A stretch of DNA of 6,234 nucleotides, from NCBI GenBank assembly GCA_023260315.1, contig JALQVQ010000020.1, forward strand, positions 1 to 6,234. Reading direction: 5' to 3'. Shown piece by piece: positions 1 to 6,234 of this stretch (within the stretch, counting starts at the first letter, position 1; each line of letters begins with the position of its first letter). The notes below the pieces were generated by a model. That model had not been told where the DNA came from, searched no databases, and saw only the letters and a program-made list of their open reading frames with translations. This DNA is from Burkholderiaceae bacterium. Its GTDB lineage: Bacteria; Pseudomonadota; Gammaproteobacteria; Burkholderiales; Burkholderiaceae_C. A program made the position numbers and the translations under genes.

Positions 1-2
1 CG

Positions 3-656
3 TTAAGCCGCAGGCTTGGGCGCAGGCTCGAGCTGGTAACGCTCTGCAGCCACCACCTGCGCCAATTGCGGCAATGCCAGGAGGCGGCTCGCCAACGCGA
101 ATAAACGCGGATAGCTTTGCAAGGTCAGCCCTGCCAAACCCGACCAGCGCAGCAGCGTGGTGGCGTAGGCATCAAGGGCGCAAGGCGCGTCGCCCATCAG
201 CCATGCGTCGGATCCAACTACAGGGCACATGGCATCAAGCGTCTGCAGCTGCGCGTCGTATACCTTGACGTTGTGCGCTTTGACGTGGGCTTTTGCTTCG
301 GCATCAGACGCGAATTTGTGCGTCATAAACACGTGTGCAAACGTGGCGTGCATGGCCCCATTCATCCAGGCCAATGTGCTGAGTGCGCGCGCACGCGCGG
401 GTTGTGCTTTGGGCAGGATGCCCGCCTCGGGAAAGCGCTCATCCAGATAAACAGTAATGGCGACCACTTGGTCTAAAACCAAGTCGCCATCGACCAAGAC
501 GGGCAGTTGTCCCCGTGGGTTGATGGCTAAAAATTCGGGGCTGCTTTGCTCGCCCTTGTGCAACTTGAGCATCTGCAACTCAAAGGGTACCCCCGCCAGC
601 GCGAGTGATACATGCGGCACGAAAGAACACGCACCAGGGGCAAAATATAACTTCAT
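3..656 (-). CDS. Glutathione S-transferase family protein (beta-class-like)
   Basis: Predicted cytosolic enzyme of 217 residues, the usual GST length. The family conjugates or transfers glutathione to electrophiles, or reduces peroxides and disulfides; the substrate here cannot be read from sequence. The N-terminal thioredoxin-fold domain (about 1-77) starts MKLYFAPGACS, with Cys10 at the position of the beta-class active-site Cys. The cis-Pro motif NPRGQLPVL follows (Pro52). The helical C-terminal domain carries the N-capping box WLMGDAPCALDAYATTLLRW (152-171). The acidic-Ser/Gly pair (ES or EG) that normally binds the glutathione gamma-glutamyl group before AI..YL is replaced by Asp62-Gln63, an oddity. 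The ATG is supported by a good ribosome binding site and by the family N-terminus. It lies 43 nt downstream of topB on the same strand with no terminator visible between, so co-transcription is likely. The family call is firm; class and role are less so. Confidence 0.93.
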   Translation of the reverse strand: MKLYFAPGACSFVPHVSLALAGVPFELQMLKLHKGEQSSPEFLAINPRGQLPVLVDGDLVLDQVVAITVYLDERFPEAGILPKAQPARARALSTLAWMNGAMHATFAHVFMTHKFASDAEAKAHVKAHNVKVYDAQLQTLDAMCPVVGSDAWLMGDAPCALDAYATTLLRWSGLAGLTLQSYPRLFALASRLLALPQLAQVVAAERYQLEPAPKPAA

Positions 657-665
657 GTGAACGCG

Positions 666-672
666 TCCTTCC
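666..672 (-). promoter_or_regulatory. Shine-Dalgarno site of the GST gene
   Basis: On the minus strand this reads GGAAGGA, 9 nt before the ATG at 656-654. It fixes the start of the GST gene and shows the gene can be translated independently of topB. It is the clearest ribosome binding site in the window; the other visible starts have weak or no Shine-Dalgarno match. Confidence 0.75.
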
Positions 673-699
673 AGTGAGTCGATTGGGAGAAAAGTGGGA

Positions 700-3417
700 T
701 CAGCTGGCTGTCTTTTTGGCTGCGGCTTTCTTGGCGACCGTTTTCTTGGCGGCGGCCTTTTTAGCCGGGGCTTTTTTGGCAGGCGCCTTCTTTGCGGGGG
801 CTTTCTTCGCGACCGCTTTTTTGGCTGCAGTCTTCGCTGGTGCAGCGGTTTTACGCGGTGGGAATTTGCTCACGCGTGGCTCGAATTCAAAAGCCACTTT
901 GTCCTCCTCGGGGTTCCAAGCCAAGAAAGCTTTGAAAGGCCGACGGGTGCGCATGGATACGAACTTGTCGAGCAGATCTGTTTTACCCGTGGTCAAAAGC
1001 TTTTGAATTTGCTCGGCATCAACGGGTTGCTGCAACACGATTTTGCCGGTTTTAAATTTACAACTCGGCGTTGGCTGGGCTGCCGTGGGGACCGCCTTTT
1101 CGCAGGCATACACGCTGCCGTGATCGAACACCGCACTGCTGCAACTGGGGCATTGGCCCAAAGCCGTCTGACCCGTGAAGTCAATAAGCTCACCGGTATC
1201 GGCGTTGGCGTCGTTGCCGAAATCAAACTCAAGCTTCCAATTCTTGTCGTCATCGCTCCACTTCAACGCCAGTTCAGCGGTGAAGGGCCAGCCCGCTTTT
1301 GAGCGGAAACCTTCCAACGGTCCAATTTGTTTGTTGCTCAGGAATGACTCCACCTCGGTCAGCTCAAAGGCACGGCCCGCGGGTGTTTTGGTCATTGAAA
1401 AGCCACAGCCCTCCGCCCCTGATGCGCTGCCTGTGCAGGTGTAACGGCGGTAATTTTCTTTCACCACACCGCCGCAGTTGGGGCCAGGGGTTTGCAAAGT
1501 GGCGTAATCACCGGGGATGGTGTCACCGTCATATTCCTTGGCTTTACGGACCATGCGCTCGGTCATGCTGGTGATCTCAGCCATGAAGCTGGCACGGCTC
1601 ATCAGACCTTGCTCCATTTGAGAGAGCTTGTGCTCCCACTCGCCGGTGAGCTCAGCGCGCGACAACTCATCCACGCCTAAGCCGCGCAGGAGGGTCATCA
1701 ACTGAAAGGCCTTTGCGGTGGGAATCAACTCACGGCCTTCGCGCAACATGTACTTCTCGGCGATCAGGCCCTCAATGATGCTGGAACGCGTGGCTGGTGT
1801 GCCCAGACCTTTTTCTTTCATCGCCTCGCGGAACTCATCATCTTCAACGGACTTGCCAGCCCCTTCCATGGCGGACAGCAAGGTGGCCTCGGAATACCGC
1901 GCGGGTGGGCGCGTCTTGAGGTCTTTCACCAAAGCCTCTGCGACGTGCGCTTTTTCCTCGGGCTTCACCGCCACCAAGACTTCGCCATCTTTCTCGTCGT
2001 CTTGCGCGTCCTTGCCGTAAATGGCCATCCAACCCGGGTTCACCAGCACCTTGCCTTCGGTCTTGAAGGCTTGATCGGCAACACGCGAAATGCGGGTGGT
2101 TGTGAGAAATTCCGCCGGTGGGAAAAACACCGCCATGAAACGACGCACCACCAAGTCATAAACTTTTTGCTCGGCTTCACTCAAGCCGCTGGGCGCTTGC
2201 AGGGTTGGAATGATCGCGAAGTGGTCACTGACTTTTTTGTTATCGAAAACACGCGGCAACTTGCGCACGTAGCTGTTCTTGATCGCCAATTTGGCATGTG
2301 GTGCCAAGTGCGACATCCCACTGTCAGCCAACATTTTGAAGGTATCTTGGACGGTGGGTACGTAATCCTCTGGCAAGGCGCGCGAGTCGGTACGCGGGTA
2401 GGTCAGCGCCTTGTGGCGCTCATACAAGCTTTGTGCAATCTGCAGGGTGGTTTTGGCGGAGTAACCAAACTTACCGTTGGCCTCACGCTGCAAAGACGTC
2501 AAGTCGAACAGGGCTGGACTTGACTTGCTCGAAGGCGAGGACGACTCCGTGATGGTGGCGGCTTGGTTGCGGACCGCTGCGGCGATGCGGTCGGCAGTGG
2601 CCGCGTCCCAAATGCGCTCGGGCTTCAGCTCGGCATCTTTTGCCTCGCCATCGACAGCCGCTGGCTTTTTGAATTTTTCGTCGAACCAGCGACCCACGTA
2701 GGTACCGCCAGAGACGTCGAAATTGGCGTGTATTTCCCAATAGGGTCGGCTGATGAATTTGCGAATCGCCTCTTCACGCTCCACAACGACCGACAGGGTG
2801 GGCGTCTGCACACGGCCCACAGTGGTCAAGAAAAAGCCTCCGTCGCGCGAATTGAAGGCGGTCATGGCTCGCGTGCCATTGATGCCCACCAGCCAATCGG
2901 CTTCCGACCGGCAGCGTGCGGCGTCTGCAAGCGGCAGCATCTGCGCATCAGAGCGCAAATTGGAAAAGCCGTCCCGAATGGCCTGTGGCGTCATCGACTG
3001 CAACCACAAACGCTGCGACGGTTTGTTGAGCGGCTTTTTGTCGCTCGCAAATTGTTCGATCAAGCGAAAAATCAACTCGCCCTCGCGGCCAGCGTCACAG
3101 GCATTGATGAGATAGCCAACGTCCTTGCGCTTCGCCAATTTCACAACCGCGTTCAGACGGGACTTGGTTTTCTCGATGGGGCGCAAATCAAAGCGAGGCG
3201 GCAACACGGGCAGATTGGCGAAACTCCACTTGCCACGCTTCACATCAAATTCTTCGGGTGCAGCGATCTCCACCAAGTGGCCGACGGCCGAGGTGATGAC
3301 GTATGTTTCACTCTCAAAGTAATCGTCGTGCTTATCGAAAGGCCCAGCCAGCGGCGTCAACGCCGCTGTAATATCTTTGGCCACCGAAGGCTTTTCCGCA
3401 ATGACTAGTGTTTTCAT
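700..3417 (-). CDS. topB: DNA topoisomerase III (type IA) with H1-like Ala/Lys tail
   Basis: Type IA topoisomerase of 905 residues. It cuts one DNA strand through a 5'-phosphotyrosine and passes another through, acting in decatenation and recombination or replication intermediates. The Toprim domain is N-terminal: MKTLVIAEKPS with Glu8, then DAGREGE at 108-114. The active-site loop TYPRTDS gives catalytic Tyr340 and Arg342. TTVGRVQTPTL (198-208), SDHFAIIPT (397-405) and GLGTPATR (537-544) are also type IA signatures. The C-terminal region has a degenerate zinc-ribbon repeat (Cys648, 661, 671; first Cys missing), a complete four-Cys one (756, 759, 772, 786) and a topoisomerase C-repeat (about 811-848). 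The tail, 863-902, is eight Lys-Lys pentapeptides. E. coli TopB has 653 residues, so this is the long form. The frame is open upstream to 3495, but the start at 3417 matches the family N-terminus; no clear Shine-Dalgarno precedes it. It is divergent from the SET gene and followed by the GST gene. Confidence 0.96.
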   Translation of the reverse strand: MKTLVIAEKPSVAKDITAALTPLAGPFDKHDDYFESETYVITSAVGHLVEIAAPEEFDVKRGKWSFANLPVLPPRFDLRPIEKTKSRLNAVVKLAKRKDVGYLINACDAGREGELIFRLIEQFASDKKPLNKPSQRLWLQSMTPQAIRDGFSNLRSDAQMLPLADAARCRSEADWLVGINGTRAMTAFNSRDGGFFLTTVGRVQTPTLSVVVEREEAIRKFISRPYWEIHANFDVSGGTYVGRWFDEKFKKPAAVDGEAKDAELKPERIWDAATADRIAAAVRNQAATITESSSPSSKSSPALFDLTSLQREANGKFGYSAKTTLQIAQSLYERHKALTYPRTDSRALPEDYVPTVQDTFKMLADSGMSHLAPHAKLAIKNSYVRKLPRVFDNKKVSDHFAIIPTLQAPSGLSEAEQKVYDLVVRRFMAVFFPPAEFLTTTRISRVADQAFKTEGKVLVNPGWMAIYGKDAQDDEKDGEVLVAVKPEEKAHVAEALVKDLKTRPPARYSEATLLSAMEGAGKSVEDDEFREAMKEKGLGTPATRSSIIEGLIAEKYMLREGRELIPTAKAFQLMTLLRGLGVDELSRAELTGEWEHKLSQMEQGLMSRASFMAEITSMTERMVRKAKEYDGDTIPGDYATLQTPGPNCGGVVKENYRRYTCTGSASGAEGCGFSMTKTPAGRAFELTEVESFLSNKQIGPLEGFRSKAGWPFTAELALKWSDDDKNWKLEFDFGNDANADTGELIDFTGQTALGQCPSCSSAVFDHGSVYACEKAVPTAAQPTPSCKFKTGKIVLQQPVDAEQIQKLLTTGKTDLLDKFVSMRTRRPFKAFLAWNPEEDKVAFEFEPRVSKFPPRKTAAPAKTAAKKAVAKKAPAKKAPAKKAPAKKAAAKKTVAKKAAAKKTAS
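712..831 (-). repeat. 15-bp tandem repeat coding the Ala/Lys tail of TopB
   Basis: Eight in-frame 15-bp units encode TopB residues 863-902 with the pattern [A/T]-x-A-K-K: TAAKK, AVAKK, three APAKK, AAAKK, TVAKK, AAAKK. The protein repeat is nearly perfect while the DNA units differ at third codon positions. Selection on the protein (a basic, extended, DNA-binding tail like that of histone H1) therefore probably maintains it, rather than very recent duplication alone. The unit count could still vary between strains. Confidence 0.85.
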
Positions 3418-3516
3418 CTGTCTACAATCTGTTCTGTTTGCTCGCGCACAAACAACCCCCCGTGCACGGTTGCGCAGGTAGGGGAACCTTACCAAATTTT
3501 TTAACCGAGTTTCATC
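3418..3516. promoter_or_regulatory. Divergent intergenic region between topB and the SET gene
   Basis: These 99 bp separate two gene starts pointing away from each other, so promoters for both arms are expected here. I could not find a convincing -35/-10 pair on either strand. The best minus-strand candidate is a TTGTTT-like -35 (3455-3450) with only a poor -10, and the best plus-strand one is TTGCGC (3470-3475) with a poor -10. The region also holds a perfect 8-bp palindrome CGTGCACG (3461-3468), a run of six Cs (3456-3461) and a hairpin with T tract (3477-3502). The regulatory role is inferred from gene orientation only. Confidence 0.45.
3477..3502 (+). terminator. Possible leader hairpin plus T tract upstream of the SET gene
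   Basis: On the plus strand GGTAGGG (3477-3483) can pair with CCTTACC (3487-3493) as a 7-bp stem with one G-U pair and a GAA loop. AAA and then six Ts (3497-3502) follow, 14 nt before the GTG start of the SET gene. The shape resembles a weak intrinsic terminator or attenuator in the SET leader. The three As between stem and T tract and the short stem make it weaker than a textbook terminator. GGTT (3468-3471) could pair instead with AACC (3485-3488), which would disrupt the stem. The function is a guess. Confidence 0.3.
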
Positions 3517-4092
3517 GTGGCTACATCCAAATCAAAATCACCTGCCCAACCACCGGCAAAAATGCTCGCGGGTGCCAAGCGCTTCAAGTCCCGTATCGAA
3601 TCCCGTGACTCACCCGTTCACGGGCGTGGCGTTTTTGCGCTGGTTGACCTGAAAGCCGGTGAAACTTTGGTGGAATACGTCGGTGAAATCATTGACTGGG
3701 AAGAGGCGCTGAACCGTCACCCCCATGATCCCAGCCAGCCCAATCACACCTTTTACTTTCACATTGATGAAACGCGTGTCATTGACGCTAATGTAAATGG
3801 CAACCGGGCCCGATGGATCAACCACAGCTGTGACCCGAACTGTGAGGCGTCCGAAGAGGCGGGTCGGGTATTTATTCGTTCCTTGCGCGCGATCAAGGCT
3901 GGGGAAGAGATTTTTTACGACTACGGATTGGTCATCGATGAGCCACTCACGGATGAGCTAAAGGCGGATTACCCGTGCTGGTGCGGCGCTGAAATGTGTC
4001 GAGGCACGTTGCTTTCGACCACAGAGCGTGATGACGTCTTCAAGCCTAAAAAGAAAAAGACGGCAAAAAAGACAGCCGAGAAAGTCAAATAA
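3517..4092 (+). CDS. SET-domain protein-lysine methyltransferase
   Basis: A 191-residue protein that is essentially one SET domain. The family transfers methyl from S-adenosylmethionine to a lysine side chain of a protein. Visible motifs in order: HGRGVFA (35-41) and EYVGEIID (53-60) of the N-terminal SET part; RWINHSCDPNCEA (99-111), the cofactor-binding pseudoknot motif; and GEEIFYDYG (129-137) with the likely catalytic Tyr136. A post-SET CxCx4C (Cys154, 156, 161) can bind zinc together with Cys105. Tyr134 sits at the Phe/Tyr switch, which in characterised SET enzymes favours monomethylation. The tail (176-191) is Lys-rich. The start is GTG at 3517 with only a weak Shine-Dalgarno-like CCGAG; an in-frame ATG at 3562 is the alternative and would remove 15 non-conserved residues. 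birA begins 3 nt downstream, so the two are probably co-transcribed. The substrate is unknown; characterised bacterial SET proteins modify host histones or the cell's own basic proteins. Confidence 0.92.
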   Translation: MATSKSKSPAQPPAKMLAGAKRFKSRIESRDSPVHGRGVFALVDLKAGETLVEYVGEIIDWEEALNRHPHDPSQPNHTFYFHIDETRVIDANVNGNRARWINHSCDPNCEASEEAGRVFIRSLRAIKAGEEIFYDYGLVIDEPLTDELKADYPCWCGAEMCRGTLLSTTERDDVFKPKKKKTAKKTAEKVK

Positions 4093-4095
4093 GGG

Positions 4096-4911
4096 GTGTC
4101 AGCGCACACCTTTCAAGCGGCCGAAGCGGCCCTCAGAGCGCTGAATACAGCGGCTGAGAACATCTGGATCGATTGCCACGCCCATTGGCCGACCCTGAGC
4201 ATTGAGGCGGTCCCGACCATCGACTCAACAAACAGCGCCTTGATGCGCCGGGCACGAGCGGGCCAACTCGACCCAACCGTGATGATGGCGGTCACACAGT
4301 CAGCAGGGAAGGGACGCAGTGGGAAGCACTGGATAAGCCCCGCAGGCGACTCCTTAAGTTTCTCAGTTGGCTTGCCGCTGACGAATGTCACCGGGTTAGC
4401 GGGTCTGTCCTTGGTCGTCGGCGCAGTCTTGGCCGAACAGCTGAGCCCTCGGGTGCACATTAAGTGGCCCAATGACCTGTGGGTGGGTCAGCAAAAGCTG
4501 GCCGGTATTTTGGTTGAAATCACCAGCATGGGGCCGACGCACTATGTCGTCATTGGGGTTGGCATCAACATCAAAACGCCCACCCTGGCCAGCCCCGCTG
4601 CAAACGCCATGCCGCCCATCGGCCTGGATGCACTCACGGATGAAGCGCCCGTCATGAGCGACGTCGCACACCGCTGTGTAACGGCGTTGATCCAGGCCAT
4701 GGTGGATTTTCCATTAGCCGGTTTTGCCCCGTGGTCAGCGCGCTTTGCTGCGCGCGATGCACTGGCTGGTGTTGCGGTTCAACTCTCCGACGGTCAGAGC
4801 GGCATTGCCCGCGGCATCAGCCCCCAAGGCGCGTTGCGGCTCGAGCTTGCGAACGGCACAATGACAGACGTCATCAGTCAAGAAGTCAGTGTTCGGCCAT
4901 GCGCGTTGTAA
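4096..4911 (+). CDS. birA: Biotin--[acetyl-CoA-carboxylase] ligase, monofunctional
   Basis: Cytosolic enzyme of 271 residues. It makes biotinyl-5'-AMP from biotin and ATP, then attaches biotin to the carrier-protein lysine of acetyl-CoA carboxylase (AccB) and other biotin enzymes. Catalytic motifs are complete: TIDSTNS (41-47); the adenylate-binding loop QSAGKGRSGKHW (68-79), equivalent to GRGRRGRxW of E. coli; KWPNDLW (123-129); KLAGILVE (134-141), with Lys134 matching E. coli Lys183; and GVGINI (154-159). A small C-terminal ligase domain follows (about 224-268). The N-terminal helix-turn-helix of E. coli BirA (321 residues) is absent, so this form should not repress biotin genes by itself. 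The start is GTG, 3 nt after the SET stop. The only Shine-Dalgarno-like sequence (TAAGG, 4090-4094) is too close for normal initiation, so re-initiation after the SET gene is plausible. No better in-frame start precedes the first motif. Confidence 0.93.
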   Translation: MSAHTFQAAEAALRALNTAAENIWIDCHAHWPTLSIEAVPTIDSTNSALMRRARAGQLDPTVMMAVTQSAGKGRSGKHWISPAGDSLSFSVGLPLTNVTGLAGLSLVVGAVLAEQLSPRVHIKWPNDLWVGQQKLAGILVEITSMGPTHYVVIGVGINIKTPTLASPAANAMPPIGLDALTDEAPVMSDVAHRCVTALIQAMVDFPLAGFAPWSARFAARDALAGVAVQLSDGQSGIARGISPQGALRLELANGTMTDVISQEVSVRPCAL

Positions 4912-5627
4912 TTGTTTTTGTTTTATTGCTCCTGAATGGGCTGCTTTGGACTTGGGGCCAAGGCGACCTCGCGCGATTTGGCTGGCCGGCGCCGCAGCCT
5001 GTGGTGACAGCCGCAAAAGAACCGCTGCCCGCCGCCCCGTCAGCGCCATCAGCGCCAGCAACCCCAGCAACCCCAACGGAGCCCACGGCGACGGCAGCGG
5101 TCGCGGTCGATGCGACAGACCCCCTCACCAATATCACCGCCAACAGCGTGTTGCCGACCGCGTGTTGGCAAGCCCGTTTTTGGGCGGCCCCTGATCAAGA
5201 CGCGCTACAGCGGGCATTGACGAACGTTGGCGATCAGGTGTTTTGGCGCTTGTTACCCAGTCAGCTTGAGCCCCGGTGGGTGGTGATGATGCGTGATGGG
5301 TCCGACCAAAAAGCACTCAAAGAACGTTTAAAAAGGGCTGGTATCACCTTTCGATCCAGCGAGCCCCCGTTACCAGAGGGGTTGATCGTTGGCACATTCA
5401 GCAACCAAGCGGGTGCGGACAGTGCGTTGGCCGAACTCCGCGCGCGCGGTGAAACCGGTTTTGAGGTACAGCAAGCCCGCCCAGAGGTGCCCGTTTGGGA
5501 GGTGGCTATTTACGCCGCATCACGCGAGTTGCGTGACACGGTATTGGCCCGGCTCAATGCGGTGCCACGCTACTCGAATGCAGAGTTGCGGGTGGTGGAC
5601 TGCGCGGACACAAAAAAGCCGGCATGA
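4899..5627 (+). CDS. Membrane-anchored SPOR-like domain protein
   Basis: A 242-residue protein. One hydrophobic segment at residues 3-18 (VVIVFVLLLLNGLLWT) acts as an uncleaved anchor or signal. No lipobox Cys is present. A Pro/Ala/Thr-rich flexible linker follows (about 29-72), then a compact periplasmic domain (about 80-236). Within it, GLIVGTFSNQAGADSALAEL (161-180) resembles the start of a SPOR fold, the module that binds denuded septal peptidoglycan; WVVMM (127-131) and WEVAIY (200-205) look like strands of the same unit. Cys89 and Cys235 are the only cysteines and could form a disulfide. The ATG lies 13 nt inside the end of birA, suggesting translational coupling; the ribosome binding site is weak. 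The same type of gene follows birA in other betaproteobacteria as I recall, usually after coaX, which is missing here. The SPOR assignment rests on pattern only, and an envelope or division role is inferred. Confidence 0.78.
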   Translation: MRVVIVFVLLLLNGLLWTWGQGDLARFGWPAPQPVVTAAKEPLPAAPSAPSAPATPATPTEPTATAAVAVDATDPLTNITANSVLPTACWQARFWAAPDQDALQRALTNVGDQVFWRLLPSQLEPRWVVMMRDGSDQKALKERLKRAGITFRSSEPPLPEGLIVGTFSNQAGADSALAELRARGETGFEVQQARPEVPVWEVAIYAASRELRDTVLARLNAVPRYSNAELRVVDCADTKKPA

Positions 5628-5635
5628 CGCCGGCT
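5612..5635 (-). terminator. Rho-independent terminator of gap
   Basis: On the minus strand a perfect 7-bp GC-rich stem AGCCGGC / GCCGGCT with a 5-nt loop (GTCAT) runs directly into a T run (5617-5612). It begins 20 nt after the gap stop codon. The T tract exists only on the minus-strand side, so it terminates gap rather than the convergent SPOR gene. The hairpin overlaps the last codons of the SPOR gene, whose TGA stop spans the loop and the next base. Confidence 0.87.
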
Positions 5636-5655
5636 CAAAGCGCATGGGTTAGCGC

Positions 5656-6234
<579 letters not shown>

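Noticed and set aside
694..1302. Plus-strand open frame of 202 codons over the topB 3' end
   Set aside because: Its Gly/Phe-rich start is the antisense reading of the Ala/Lys repeat; it has no family features.
1945..2523. Plus-strand open frame of 192 codons within topB
   Set aside because: Antisense to conserved TopB sequence, with no recognisable domain.
2563..3408. Long plus-strand open frame (281 codons) opposite topB
   Set aside because: It lies wholly antisense to the conserved Toprim and core domains of topB and has no recognisable motif; it is a by-product of codon bias.
3461..3468. Palindrome CGTGCACG as a repressor operator
   Set aside because: An isolated 8-bp palindrome is expected by chance in GC-rich DNA and matches no operator I can name; noted only in the intergenic entry.
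3418..3495. 26-residue N-terminal extension of TopB
   Set aside because: The family N-terminus MKTLVIAEKPS begins at 3417, and the extension would fill most of the divergent promoter region.
3418..3516. Sigma-70 promoters for topB and the SET gene
   Set aside because: No -35/-10 pair with acceptable match and spacing was found on either strand, so no specific promoter is claimed.
4050..4092. A-rich tail of the SET gene as a phase-variable homopolymer tract
   Set aside because: The A runs are only five or six bases, are interrupted, and simply encode lysines.
4731..4898. 56-codon upstream extension of the SPOR gene inside birA
   Set aside because: The extension is Cys/Arg-rich out-of-frame birA sequence; the ATG at 4899 directly precedes the hydrophobic anchor and is the sensible start.

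Overview
The window looks like chromosomal DNA from a betaproteobacterium of the order Burkholderiales, probably a member of the Comamonadaceae. This is inferred from the overall style of the proteins: a ~900-residue topoisomerase III with an Ala/Lys-rich tail, the birA-SPOR pair, a beta-class-like GST and the GapA sequence, in moderately GC-rich DNA. Coding density is very high. Six protein genes fill almost everything, no gap exceeds about 100 bases, and I see no RNA gene, insertion sequence, CRISPR array or prophage remnant.

Layout: (1) Minus strand, 3-3417: topB (DNA topoisomerase III) followed after 43 nt by a glutathione S-transferase gene, probably one transcription unit. (2) A 99-bp divergent intergenic region (3418-3516) must hold the promoters of both arms. 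It contains a hairpin followed by six Ts on the SET-gene side. (3) Plus strand, 3517-5627: a tightly packed run of a bacterial SET-domain lysine methyltransferase, then birA (biotin protein ligase without DNA-binding domain, 3-nt gap), then a membrane-anchored SPOR-like protein (13-nt overlap with birA). (4) Minus strand, 5656 to the right edge: the C-terminal ~60% of gap (glyceraldehyde-3-phosphate dehydrogenase), convergent with the SPOR gene. Its intrinsic terminator is embedded in the last codons of the SPOR gene.

Most of the content is housekeeping: DNA topology, biotin attachment, glycolysis and probably the cell envelope. The least ordinary part is the divergent pair of a SET methyltransferase and a topoisomerase whose C-terminus is eight Lys-Lys pentapeptide repeats resembling histone H1. 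The SET protein has a complete post-SET zinc site and its own Lys-rich tail. That pairing suggests, but does not prove, an enzyme-substrate relationship. A second notable point is a Ser in GapA where the family has a phosphate-binding Arg.
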